Shown here in pieces: positions 27,690 through 35,586 of a stretch of DNA of 64,000 nucleotides. Source of the stretch: Comamonas koreensis (GTDB lineage Bacteria; Pseudomonadota; Gammaproteobacteria; Burkholderiales; Burkholderiaceae_C); the NCBI RefSeq assembly GCF_014076495.1, contig NZ_CP043575.1, positions 186,001 to 250,000 on the forward strand, in the 5' to 3' direction. Position 1 is the stretch's first letter. Each line of letters begins with the position of its first letter. A program made the translations under genes and the position numbers. Below the pieces are notes generated by a model. The model was given only the letters and a program-made list of their open reading frames with translations. It did no database searches and had not been told where the DNA came from.

Positions 27690-28436
27690 ATGACCTCAAT
27701 CGTCCTTATCACTGGTGCCAGCCGTGGCATCGGTGCCGCCACCGCCGTCCTGGCCGCCCAGCATGGCTGGGATGTGGCCGTGAACTACAGCAGCAATGAA
27801 GCTGCGGCCCAGGCCGTGGTGCAGGCGGTGCAGGCCCTGGGCCGCCGCGCCATCGCCGTGCAGGCCGATGTGGCCGACGAGGGCCAGGTGCTGGCGATGT
27901 TTGCGCGCGTGGACAGCGAGCTGGGGCGCATCACGGGGCTGGTCAACAACGCCGGCGTGGTGGACCGCGCCCAGCGCCTGCAGGATATGGACATGGCGCG
28001 CTGGCGACGCATGTTCGACATCAATGTGCTGGGCAGCTTTCTCTGCGCCCGCGAGGCGGTGCGCCGCATGAGCACCGCCGAAGGCGGCGCGGGCGGCAGC
28101 ATCGTCAATGTCTCGAGCCGCGCCGCCTGCCTGGGCTCGGCCCACCAGTATGTGGACTATGCGGCGTCCAAGGCCGCTATCGACACGATGACCCTGGGCC
28201 TGGCCCATGAGGTGGCCGCGCAAGGCATCCGCGTCAATGGCGTGCGCCCGGGCCTGATCGAGACTGACATCCACGCCAGCGGCGGCCAGCCCGACCGCGT
28301 GCAGCGGCTGTCGGCAGGCGTGCCCTTGGGGCGCGGCGGCACCGCAGACGAAATCGCCCAGGCCATCTACTGGCTGATGTCCGAGCACAGCAGCTACTGC
28401 ACCGGCTCCTTCATCGATGCCGGAGGCGGCCGCTAG
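27690..28436 (+). CDS. Short-chain dehydrogenase/reductase
   Basis: A 248-residue NAD(P)-dependent oxidoreductase with a Rossmann fold. The cofactor loop is TGASRGIG (residues 8-15), NNAG is at 86-89, the catalytic serine is in VNVSS (about 142) and the tyrosine-lysine pair is Y157-xxx-K161. The C-terminal GTADEIAQAIYWLMSE...GSFIDAGGGR is typical of the classical subfamily, close to FabG-like and glucose-dehydrogenase-like enzymes. Substrate unknown. It is followed at once by creB, so co-transcription is possible but functional linkage is not implied. Confidence 0.9.
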   Translation: MTSIVLITGASRGIGAATAVLAAQHGWDVAVNYSSNEAAAQAVVQAVQALGRRAIAVQADVADEGQVLAMFARVDSELGRITGLVNNAGVVDRAQRLQDMDMARWRRMFDINVLGSFLCAREAVRRMSTAEGGAGGSIVNVSSRAACLGSAHQYVDYAASKAAIDTMTLGLAHEVAAQGIRVNGVRPGLIETDIHASGGQPDRVQRLSAGVPLGRGGTADEIAQAIYWLMSEHSSYCTGSFIDAGGGR

Positions 28437-28461
28437 GCCGCCCGTTCTGACGGAACCCACC

Positions 28462-29178
28462 ATGCGCCCTGCTCCCCATGTTCTGCTGCTGGAAGACGAT
28501 CCAGCCATTGCCCGCACCGTCTGCTATGCGCTCGAGCGCGATGGCATCGGCTGCACCCACAGCCTGTTGCTGGCCGATGCCCGCGCGCAGTGGGCCAGTG
28601 GCCACTTTGATGCGCTGCTGCTCGATGTGGGCCTGCCCGATGGCAATGGCCTGGACTGGTGCCGCCAGCTGCGCGCTGCTGGCTCGCCCGCGCCCATCCT
28701 GGTGCTCAGCGCCCGGGGCGAAGAAGTCGACCGGGTGCTGGGCCTGGAGCTGGGCGCCGATGACTACCTGAGCAAGCCCTTCAGCCCGCGCGAGCTGGTG
28801 GCCCGCACCCGCGCACTGCTGCGCCGCGCCCAGCAATTTACGCTGGCGCCGGCCAGCGCCAGCAGCGCCCCGCCCCATGCCGCCAGTGCTGCCTTCCAGC
28901 TCGACGAGGCCGGCCAGTGCGTGCGCCTGCAGGGCGTGCTGCTGGATCTGACGCGGCGCGAGTTCCAGCTGCTCAGCAGCCTGCTGGCCGCGCAGGGCCG
29001 CATCCTCAGCCGCAACCATCTGCTCGATGCCGTCTGGGGCCTGCACAGCGACAGCACCGACCGCACGGTGGACACCCACATCAAGACCCTGCGCGCCAAG
29101 CTGCGCGCCGTGGTGGCCGACCGCGACTTCATCACCACGCACCGCGGCATGGGCTACAGCCTGCGCGATGGCGACTGA
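28462..29178 (+). CDS. creB: Response regulator CreB
   Basis: OmpR-family DNA-binding response regulator of 238 residues. Receiver domain: acidic pocket EDD (11-13), phosphoacceptor Asp55 in LLLDVGLPDG, Ser83 and Lys105 (LSKPF). The C-terminal winged helix ends RGMGYSLRDGD. In E. coli CreB responds to growth in minimal medium, and in Aeromonas and Pseudomonas its homologue responds to beta-lactam stress. The next gene is creC, and an exact cre-tag occurs before creD, which supports the assignment. The start at 28462 has ACGGAACC upstream. Confidence 0.92.
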   Translation: MRPAPHVLLLEDDPAIARTVCYALERDGIGCTHSLLLADARAQWASGHFDALLLDVGLPDGNGLDWCRQLRAAGSPAPILVLSARGEEVDRVLGLELGADDYLSKPFSPRELVARTRALLRRAQQFTLAPASASSAPPHAASAAFQLDEAGQCVRLQGVLLDLTRREFQLLSSLLAAQGRILSRNHLLDAVWGLHSDSTDRTVDTHIKTLRAKLRAVVADRDFITTHRGMGYSLRDGD

Positions 29179-29187
29179 GGACCGGCC

Positions 29188-30660
29188 ATGCGTCTGGGGA
29201 TCCGCCTGCTGTTTGCGTTCTTCCTGATCAACGGGCTGGCGGCCTTTTTTGTGCTGCGCGTGTTCATGGCCGAGATCAAGCCCAGCGTGCGCAAGGTGAC
29301 CGAAGACACGCTGGTCGAGACCGCCTACTTGCTGGCCGCGCAGGCCAGCGATGACCTGGCCGATGGAAAGCTGGGCAGCGGTAGCGGCAGCAGCACCAGC
29401 CGCTTTGCCCAGCAGGTGCAGGCCGCCTTCCAGCAGCCGCTGCGGGTGTGGATCTGGGACACGCGCAAGGCCGCACTCGACCTGCGCGTGACCGTGACCA
29501 ATGCCCAGGGCCGCGTGCTGTTCGATTCCGCCGGGCTGGATGTGGGTGCCGACTACTCCCGCTGGCGCAATGTGGCGCTCACCTTGCGCGGCGAATACGG
29601 CGCCCGCACCTCGCGCGAAGTGGCCACCGACGAGGCCACCAGCGTCATGTATGTTTCCGCGCCCGTCGTGCAGGGCGGCACCATCCTGGGCGTGCTCACC
29701 GTCTCCAAGCCGGCCAACGCGGTGCAAAGCATCATCGACAGCAGCGAAAGCAAGATGCTGCGCGGCGGTGTGCTGTTTTTGCTGCTGTCGGCGGCCGTCG
29801 GCTTTGCCATCACCTGGTGGCTGGTGGTACAGGTGCGCAAGCTGCGCAGCTATGCCCAGCAGGTGCAGGGCCCCACCTTGCAGGAGGCGCAAGGCAGCCG
29901 CATCACCCGCGCGCCCAAGACACCCGAGGTGCCCAATGTCCCCGGCGAGCTGGGCGACCTGGCCCAGGCCATGGATTCGATGCGCCGGCGCCTGGAGGGG
30001 CGCGACTACATCGAAGGCTATGTGCGCGCCCTCACGCATGAGCTCAAGAGCCCGGTCGCCGCCATCCGGGGCGCGGGTGAGCTGCTGCAGGACGAGCTGC
30101 CCGCCGCCGACCGCGCGATGTTTGCCCAGCAGGTGGTGGACCAGAGCCTGCGCCTGCAAAACCTGATCGACCAGCTGATGCAGCTGAGCCAGCTGGAGCA
30201 GCGCAGCGCGCTGGCTACGGTCAGCCAGCACACCAGCCTGCGCGCCTGCGCCGAGCAGGCCATCGCGCAGCTGCAGGCCACGGCCTCGCAAAAAGGCATA
30301 CAGCTGGTACTGCAAGGCGATGACAGCCAGGGCGCCTGGGATGCGGCCCTGGTCACGCTGGCGATCAGCAACCTGCTGGCCAATGCGCTGGATTTCTCGC
30401 CTGCCCACAGCCAGATCGTGCTGACCTTGGCGCCCCAGCGCCTGGCCGTGCAGGACTGCGGCCCGGGCGTGCCGGCCAGCCTGCTGCTCCGCCTGGGCGA
30501 GCGCTTTTTCACCACGCCGCGCCCCAACGGCGAGCGCAGTGGCAGCGGGCTGGGCCTGTCCATCGTGCAGCGCATCATGCTGCTCCATGGCGGCCGGCTG
30601 CAGTTTGCCAATACCCATCCGGGCCTGCGCGCCAGCCTTGATTTCTCGGCCCAGGACTGA
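29188..30660 (+). CDS. creC: Sensor histidine kinase CreC
   Basis: Inner-membrane sensor kinase of 490 residues that phosphorylates CreB. Two membrane segments (about 5-25 and 188-208) bracket a periplasmic sensor, followed by a HAMP-like linker, the phosphoacceptor His284 in ALTHELKSPVAAIRGA, and the ATPase domain with SNLLANALDFSP and GSGLGLSIVQRI. The sensor opening FFVLRVFMAEIKPSVRKVTE is characteristic of CreC. It begins 10 nt after creB. Confidence 0.93.
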   Translation: MRLGIRLLFAFFLINGLAAFFVLRVFMAEIKPSVRKVTEDTLVETAYLLAAQASDDLADGKLGSGSGSSTSRFAQQVQAAFQQPLRVWIWDTRKAALDLRVTVTNAQGRVLFDSAGLDVGADYSRWRNVALTLRGEYGARTSREVATDEATSVMYVSAPVVQGGTILGVLTVSKPANAVQSIIDSSESKMLRGGVLFLLLSAAVGFAITWWLVVQVRKLRSYAQQVQGPTLQEAQGSRITRAPKTPEVPNVPGELGDLAQAMDSMRRRLEGRDYIEGYVRALTHELKSPVAAIRGAGELLQDELPAADRAMFAQQVVDQSLRLQNLIDQLMQLSQLEQRSALATVSQHTSLRACAEQAIAQLQATASQKGIQLVLQGDDSQGAWDAALVTLAISNLLANALDFSPAHSQIVLTLAPQRLAVQDCGPGVPASLLLRLGERFFTTPRPNGERSGSGLGLSIVQRIMLLHGGRLQFANTHPGLRASLDFSAQD

Positions 30661-30685
30661 GCACTTCCGCCGCAAGCCGCTGCAC

Positions 30686-30701
30686 TTCACACTGCCTTCA
30701 C
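30686..30701 (+). promoter_or_regulatory. cre-tag (CreB binding site) before creD
   Basis: TTCACACTGCCTTCAC is an exact match to the cre-tag TTCAC-N6-TTCAC to which CreB/BlrA binds. It lies 70 bp upstream of the creD ATG, as in other bacteria with CreBC control of creD. Confidence 0.85.
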
Positions 30702-30770
30702 AGACTTCATGCTCGGCTCACCGGGGCCGCAGACACTCGCCGCACCGATACACAGAGCAACGAGGAATGC

Positions 30771-32192
30771 ATGAAAAACAGACTGGTGCAAAAGGCCCTG
30801 AGCCTGGCCATCACTATGGCGCTTTTGCTGGTGGCGCTAATGATGATCAGCGATGTGGTGCGCGACCGCATCTACAACCGCGACCGCGCGGTACAAAGCG
30901 TGGTCAACAGCACCGCAGGGTCGCAGACCCTGTTTGGCCCGGTGCTGGCCCAGCGCTGCAGCCGTGAAGTGAGCGGCAAGGACAGCGAGGGGCGTGTGGA
31001 GACCCGCCTGGTCAGCTTTCAGCGCTACGCGCTGCCCGATGAGATCAGCCACCAGACGCGGGCCGAGATGCAGCCGCGCGCGCGCGGCCTCTACCAGGTC
31101 AACACCTTCCTCATGCACGACAAGCTGGTGGCCCGCTTTGCGCCCGGCAACCAGCTGCAAGGCAAGCCCGAGGGCGGTGCCGTGCGCCACTGCGATGCGC
31201 CGCGCCTGGTCCTGCCGCTCAGCGATCCGCGCGGCATCCGCAGTGCGACTTTGCAGGTCGATGGCAAGCCGCTGCCGCTGGAGCCAGGCACCGGCCACGG
31301 CGTCTACACCCGGGGCCTGCAGACCAAGCCTATGACTGCTGCCAGTGGCAACGACAGCAGCGCCATCGAAGTGGTCGTGCTGCTGCAGTTGATGGGCACC
31401 GAGCGCCTGGCCTTTGTGCCGCTGGGCGGCACCAACCAGGTCAGCATGCAGGCCGACTGGCCCCATCCCTCGTTTGGTGGCAACTTTCTGCCGCTCAGCC
31501 GCGAGATCAGCGACCAGGGCTTCAACGCCAGCTGGAGCATCCCGGCGCTGGCCTCATCGGCGCGCCAGGCCTTTGTGCAGGAGCGCTCGCTGTGCAGCCT
31601 GGGCACGCCCGACACCACCTACGCCCATGCCTCCGACGAAAGCCAGTGCCTGGAGCAGTTTGGCACCAGCTTCATCGACCCGGTCAACCCCTATAGCCTG
31701 AGCGACCGTGCCACCAAGTACGGCCTGCTCTTTGTCGTGCTGACCTTTGTCGCCGTGGCCATGTTCGAGGTGCTCAAAAAGCTGCGCGTACACCCGGTGC
31801 AGTACCTGCTGGTGGGCTCGGCGCTGTGCATTTTCTTCCTGCTCCTGATCAGCCTGTCCGAGCACCTGGGCTTCAGCCAGGCCTATGCCATTGGCGCGGG
31901 CGCCTGCGTGCTGCTGCTGGGCTACTATGCCAGCCACATCCTGGGCAGCCTGCGGCGCGGCCTGCCGTTTGCCGCGCTGATCGCAGTGATGTATGGCCTG
32001 TTGTTTGTGCTGCTGCAGCTCGAACAAACCGCGCTGGCCGTCGGCTCGCTCGCGCTGTTCGCCGTGCTGGCGATCGTGATGGTGGCCACCCGCAAGGTCG
32101 ACTGGTATGCGTTTGGCAAAGGCGACGCCCCCAAGCCAGTTCCCACCCCAGCCTCCAAGACTTTTGGCCCACGCACCCAGGAGAGCGCATGA
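30771..32192 (+). CDS. creD: Inner-membrane protein CreD
   Basis: Integral inner-membrane protein of 473 residues, one N-terminal membrane segment (about 12-30), a large periplasmic region, then about five C-terminal segments. SLAITMALLLVALMMISDVV and TKYGLLFVVLTFVAVAMFEVLKKLRVHPVQYLLVG are typical CreD stretches. CreD is the strongest target of CreBC and is linked to colicin E2 tolerance and envelope integrity; its biochemistry is unknown. A GAGGAA Shine-Dalgarno precedes the start, and a small gene overlaps the stop codon. Confidence 0.93.
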   Translation: MKNRLVQKALSLAITMALLLVALMMISDVVRDRIYNRDRAVQSVVNSTAGSQTLFGPVLAQRCSREVSGKDSEGRVETRLVSFQRYALPDEISHQTRAEMQPRARGLYQVNTFLMHDKLVARFAPGNQLQGKPEGGAVRHCDAPRLVLPLSDPRGIRSATLQVDGKPLPLEPGTGHGVYTRGLQTKPMTAASGNDSSAIEVVVLLQLMGTERLAFVPLGGTNQVSMQADWPHPSFGGNFLPLSREISDQGFNASWSIPALASSARQAFVQERSLCSLGTPDTTYAHASDESQCLEQFGTSFIDPVNPYSLSDRATKYGLLFVVLTFVAVAMFEVLKKLRVHPVQYLLVGSALCIFFLLLISLSEHLGFSQAYAIGAGACVLLLGYYASHILGSLRRGLPFAALIAVMYGLLFVLLQLEQTALAVGSLALFAVLAIVMVATRKVDWYAFGKGDAPKPVPTPASKTFGPRTQESA

Positions 32193-32386
32193 ACACCGAC
32201 ACCCGCATGGATCAACAGCGCCAGCAATGGCGCCAGGCCCAGCACCAGATGAGCCGCAGCCAGTTGCGCGCGCTGCGTGACCAGTGGCTGGAGCGCGGCA
32301 GCCAGCTGCCGTTGCAGGCCAATGCCCGGCGCCTGATGTGGCTGCGGCTGCGCTGCTCGCTGTTACTGGCGCAGCAGCGGTTCTGA
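32189..32386 (+). CDS. Small protein (65 residues) coupled to creD
   Basis: I do not recognise this protein. Its ATG overlaps the creD stop (ATGA) and it is preceded by AGGAGAGC, so translation is very likely. The sequence is glutamine- and arginine-rich with an N-terminal QQRQQWRQAQHQ stretch and a C-terminal basic amphipathic helix (RRLMWLRLRCSLLLAQQRF). It has no signal peptide or cysteine pair. A strong terminator follows 20 nt on, which makes it the last gene of the creBCD transcript. A role with CreD or in envelope stress is inferred from position alone. Confidence 0.65.
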   Translation: MNTDTRMDQQRQQWRQAQHQMSRSQLRALRDQWLERGSQLPLQANARRLMWLRLRCSLLLAQQRF

Positions 32387-32406
32387 ACGCCTTTTCACAC
32401 CCCAAC

Positions 32407-32444
32407 GCAACAAGGCAGCCCTCGGGCTGCCTTGTTGCTTTTTT
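32407..32444 (+). terminator. Terminator of the creBCD operon
   Basis: A perfect 14-bp stem GCAACAAGGCAGCC/GGCTGCCTTGTTGC with a CTCG loop and six T. It also faces the convergent minus-strand gene, whose stop is 12 nt away. Confidence 0.95.
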
Positions 32445-32456
32445 AAAAATGAGAGC

Positions 32457-33095
32457 CTATTTGGCAGGCGGTACGCCGCTGCCCCGGCTGATGGCGCGCA
32501 AGCGAGCTTCCGGCGACAGGCCGCGCACGCACTGCACATTGGCGTCGCCCAGCAGGCTGTCGCACTTGCGGATGGCGGTGTCCAGATCGGCTTCGCGCTG
32601 GCGCTCGGCCTCGCTCTTGGGTGGCGTGAAGATGGACACCTCGCTGGCCGCCTGCTGGTGGGCCTCCTGGATGCCGGCTGCGCGCTGTTGCTTGGCCCCG
32701 CGCAGGCACTCCTGCTGCGCGCTCTTGCTGTCCTTGTCGTTGCCGGCATGGCCGGTCTTGCAGTCCTCGACCGCCAGCGCATAGCGGCGGTTCACCTGGG
32801 CGGCCAGCGCCTTGAAGCGGTTGTTGCCGCTGGGGTGGCGGCGCGCCTGCAGCTGGGCGGCGTCGACCTCGTGCTGGGTCTGGGCCTCGGCGGTGCAGCG
32901 GCGCTGCGCCGCCGAGCCGGTGGCCAGGCGCTTGCAATGCGCCAGGGCTTTGTCTGCGCGGGCATCGAGCTGTGCCACCGCCTCGCGGTAGGCATCGTCA
33001 TCCATCGCGGCTGCCAACAGCGGCAGCACGGCCACGGCGCCTATCACCCAGGCAGCGGCCAGGCGCCACAGCGGGCGCATCACTGCGCCGCCCAT
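32457..33095 (-). CDS. Exported protein at the end of the MCE operon, function unknown
   Basis: A protein of about 212 residues with a signal peptide (WRLAAAWVIGAVAVLPLLAAA). The mature part is helical and rich in alanine, glutamine and arginine, with cysteines in pairs: AHCKRLATGSAAQRRC, EDCK...QQEC and RKCDSLLGDANVQC, which could form disulfides. I do not recognise the family. The start overlaps the upstream lipoprotein stop (TGATG), so it is translated with the MCE transporter operon and is probably a periplasmic accessory protein. An ATG five codons on is an alternative start. Confidence 0.7.
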   Translation of the reverse strand: MGGAVMRPLWRLAAAWVIGAVAVLPLLAAAMDDDAYREAVAQLDARADKALAHCKRLATGSAAQRRCTAEAQTQHEVDAAQLQARRHPSGNNRFKALAAQVNRRYALAVEDCKTGHAGNDKDSKSAQQECLRGAKQQRAAGIQEAHQQAASEVSIFTPPKSEAERQREADLDTAIRKCDSLLGDANVQCVRGLSPEARLRAISRGSGVPPAK

Positions 33096-33787
33096 CAGCG
33101 GTTTTGTTGGCGCAGCCAGGTATCGAGCTGCTGGGCCACCTGGTCCGTGGCCGAGGCCAATGCGGCGGCGGCACCAGCCGCATCGGCGCTGGCGGCGGGT
33201 TGCTGGGCCTGGAACACCTGCTGGGCCAGCCAACGCTCCCCCTTGGGGGTGATTTCGCTCAGCGTGGCGCGCAGGCGCAGCACGCCCTGGCTCGACTGGG
33301 CCGAGTCGAAGACCTGGCTGAAATCCACCACTTCGAGGCGCAGCATCGCCGGGTAACCGCTCTTGCGCAGCAGCTGGGTGGCGCCATCGTCATCGAGCAC
33401 GACGGCGCGCTGGCCACTGAGCACATCGCGCATGCGCTGCTGGATCAGCTGCATGGCCGGCAGCACCCAGCTGGCCTGGGTGTAGGGCCGCAGCTCGCGC
33501 ACATCGGCATAGGCCAGGCGGTAGTAGATGGCGGCGCTGGCATCGGGCACGCCCGCGGCGCGCACATTGGCCAGCACCAGCGGCTCGGCGCCGGCAGCTG
33601 CCGCGCTGGGTGAGACCGGCGCGGCTGCCGGGCCAAAGTCATAACGGGCGACGGGTTGGGGCTTTTGCGGCAGGGCCGAGCAAGCGGCCAGCACCGCCAC
33701 GGATGCAGCCACCAGGGCTGCACGGCCTGCGCCTTGCAGGCGGCGGCCCCATGGTGCACGCAGGGAAGTAGAAATCATGGCATCCAT
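33095..33787 (-). CDS. ABC-type transport auxiliary lipoprotein (PqiC-like)
   Basis: A 230-residue lipoprotein with the lipobox LAAC (Cys36) after a hydrophobic leader. The domain matches the auxiliary lipoprotein family of MCE systems: RYDFGPAAAP, then ANVRAAGVPDASAAIYYRLAYADVRELRPYTQASWV. These proteins sit in the outer membrane and receive lipid from the MCE bridge. It is 2 nt from the MCE gene upstream and overlaps the exported-protein gene downstream. An internal ATG three codons on could also be used. Confidence 0.88.
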   Translation of the reverse strand: MDAMISTSLRAPWGRRLQGAGRAALVAASVAVLAACSALPQKPQPVARYDFGPAAAPVSPSAAAAGAEPLVLANVRAAGVPDASAAIYYRLAYADVRELRPYTQASWVLPAMQLIQQRMRDVLSGQRAVVLDDDGATQLLRKSGYPAMLRLEVVDFSQVFDSAQSSQGVLRLRATLSEITPKGERWLAQQVFQAQQPAASADAAGAAAALASATDQVAQQLDTWLRQQNR

Positions 33788-33788
33788 C

Positions 33789-34754
33789 CTATCGGCCGCT
33801 GCCTGCGGCGGCAGGGGCTACAAAACCTGGCTCGCCAGGGCCCGGCAGCGCATTGGAGCTGCCATAAATCAGAGACTGCGGGTTGTTCTTGAATGCATCG
33901 GCCGTATCGCCCATGCGGCGCGCGGCCGAGCCCACGTCATGCATGGTGCGGCCCATCGCCGGCAAGGTGCTGCGGTTGAAGTTGTCGGCCGCGTCGCTCA
34001 CCTTCTCGACCGCCTGGCCCATCTGGTCCACCACGCCGCCCTTGGCCGCCAGGCTGCCCACTGCCGTGCTCACGTCATTGGAGGTCTTCTGGATACCCGC
34101 CAGCGTCTTGCGCGTATCCTGCGCGATGGCAGGAAGGCTGGCGAGTGCAGGGTCGAGCTTGGTGTCGACCGTCACCATCAGGCGCTTGCTCAGCTGCTCC
34201 ATGCTCTGCGCTGCCTGGCCCAGGCTCTTCATGCTGTCCACCAGCACCTGCTGGTTGTCCTCGCTGAGCAGGTCGTTGACCTTGCGCGTCGCGTCTTCCA
34301 CCTGCTGCAAGATGATGGGCCCCTGCTCGGCAATCTGGCCAAACGGCGAGGGCTTGACGCGCAGGCGCGGAATGCCGTCGGGGCCGGGGGGCAGCGGCGT
34401 GGTCTCGGTGTTGTCGTCATCGAGCTGGATATGGGCCAGGCCCGTGACACCCTGGTAGCCCAGCATCGCGTAGGTGGTTTGCGTGATGGGCGCTTCCGCG
34501 TTGACCGCAATGATGATCAGCACCGTGCCGTCGCGGGCCGGGTCGAACTCGATCTTGGTCACGCGGCCCACGGCCACCCCCTTGTAGCGCACCGCCGCCT
34601 GCGGCTGCAGGCCGCTGACGGTCTCGCGGGTGGACAGTTCATAGCGGATGTAGTTCGTGTTGTCCCGGCCCATCCACAGGCTCAGGAAGATGACCAGCGC
34701 CGTGAGCAAGACCACAAACAATCCAGCCGCCAGTGCGTGTGATTTGTTTTCCAT
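33789..34754 (-). CDS. MlaD/MCE-domain protein
   Basis: A 321-residue periplasmic protein anchored by one N-terminal membrane helix (about 9-27). The MCE domain spans about 38-118, with LQPQAAVRYKGVAVGRVTKIEFDP and MLGYQGVTGLAHIQLDDDN. A long coiled-coil-like region follows (about 145-290), then a proline-alanine-rich end. MCE proteins form hexameric rings that carry phospholipids across the periplasm. It is read 2 nt after the ATPase gene. Confidence 0.93.
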   Translation of the reverse strand: MENKSHALAAGLFVVLLTALVIFLSLWMGRDNTNYIRYELSTRETVSGLQPQAAVRYKGVAVGRVTKIEFDPARDGTVLIIIAVNAEAPITQTTYAMLGYQGVTGLAHIQLDDDNTETTPLPPGPDGIPRLRVKPSPFGQIAEQGPIILQQVEDATRKVNDLLSEDNQQVLVDSMKSLGQAAQSMEQLSKRLMVTVDTKLDPALASLPAIAQDTRKTLAGIQKTSNDVSTAVGSLAAKGGVVDQMGQAVEKVSDAADNFNRSTLPAMGRTMHDVGSAARRMGDTADAFKNNPQSLIYGSSNALPGPGEPGFVAPAAAGSGR

Positions 34755-34756
34755 AG

Positions 34757-35584
34757 CTATTCCTTCACCCCACCAAGCGCCACTGGAGCCATTGCACGGC
34801 GTCCACGCTCACCCAGGAAGAAATGTTCAATAAAGGAGTGCTTGAACTGCACCACATCGGCCGGTGTGCCCGAGACAATCACCTTTTTTTCGGCCAGCAC
34901 CGCCACGCGGGTGGACAGTGCAAACAAGGTATCGAGGTCATGGGTGACCATGACCACGGTCAGCCCCAGCTCGGCATGCAGGTCCTTGAGCAGAGCGCAG
35001 AACTCGTCCGAGCTGTTGGGGTCGAGCCCGGCCGTGGGCTCGTCGAGCAGCAAGAGGGGCGGGTCCATGATCAGCGAACGGGCCAGCGCCACGCGCTTGA
35101 TCATGCCGCCCGACAGGTCAGAGGGCATGCGGGTGGCATGCTCGGGCTTGAGGCCCACCATCTGCAGCTTGACCATCGCCGCATCATGCACCACGGATTT
35201 GGGCAGCGTGCCCTGCTCGCTGAGCGGAAACGCGATGTTCTCGAGCACATTGAAGGCCGAGAACAGCGCGCCCTGCTGGAACAGCATGCCGATGCGCGAG
35301 GCCGCGCCGCGCAGGCTCAGCTCCTTGACGGGCTGGCCCATCACCAGCACCTCGCCCTTGGCCGGGTGCAGCAGCCCCAGCATCTGGCGCAGCAGCACCG
35401 ATTTGCCGGTGCCCGAGCCGCCCACCAGGGTCAGGATCTCGCCCCGATAAACCGTAAGGTCCAGGTCCTGGTGGATCGCAAAGGCCCGGTCGCCCTGGCC
35501 AAACACGGTCCAGAGCTTGCGGATATCGACCACTTTCTCATCTCTGGTCGGCGCGCTGGGGGGTTGGGAGATGGCATGGCTCAT
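34757..35584 (-). CDS. ABC transporter ATPase of an MCE lipid transport system
   Basis: A 275-residue cytoplasmic ATPase, MlaF-like. Walker A is GGSGTGKS (55-62), the signature loop LSGGM lies at about 155, and Walker B is LLLLDEPTAGLDP. The H-loop reads VTHDLDTL. It pairs with the MlaE-type permease gene just upstream (2 nt). The sequence starts at an ATG at 35584; the remaining upstream frame belongs to the permease in a different reading frame. Confidence 0.93.
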   Translation of the reverse strand: MSHAISQPPSAPTRDEKVVDIRKLWTVFGQGDRAFAIHQDLDLTVYRGEILTLVGGSGTGKSVLLRQMLGLLHPAKGEVLVMGQPVKELSLRGAASRIGMLFQQGALFSAFNVLENIAFPLSEQGTLPKSVVHDAAMVKLQMVGLKPEHATRMPSDLSGGMIKRVALARSLIMDPPLLLLDEPTAGLDPNSSDEFCALLKDLHAELGLTVVMVTHDLDTLFALSTRVAVLAEKKVIVSGTPADVVQFKHSFIEHFFLGERGRRAMAPVALGGVKE

Positions 35585-35586
35585 CG

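Noticed and set aside
28411..30690. Open frame of about 759 codons on the minus strand opposite creB-creC
   Set aside because: Antisense of two well-recognised genes; composition is skewed to Gln, Ala and His and no family is recognised.
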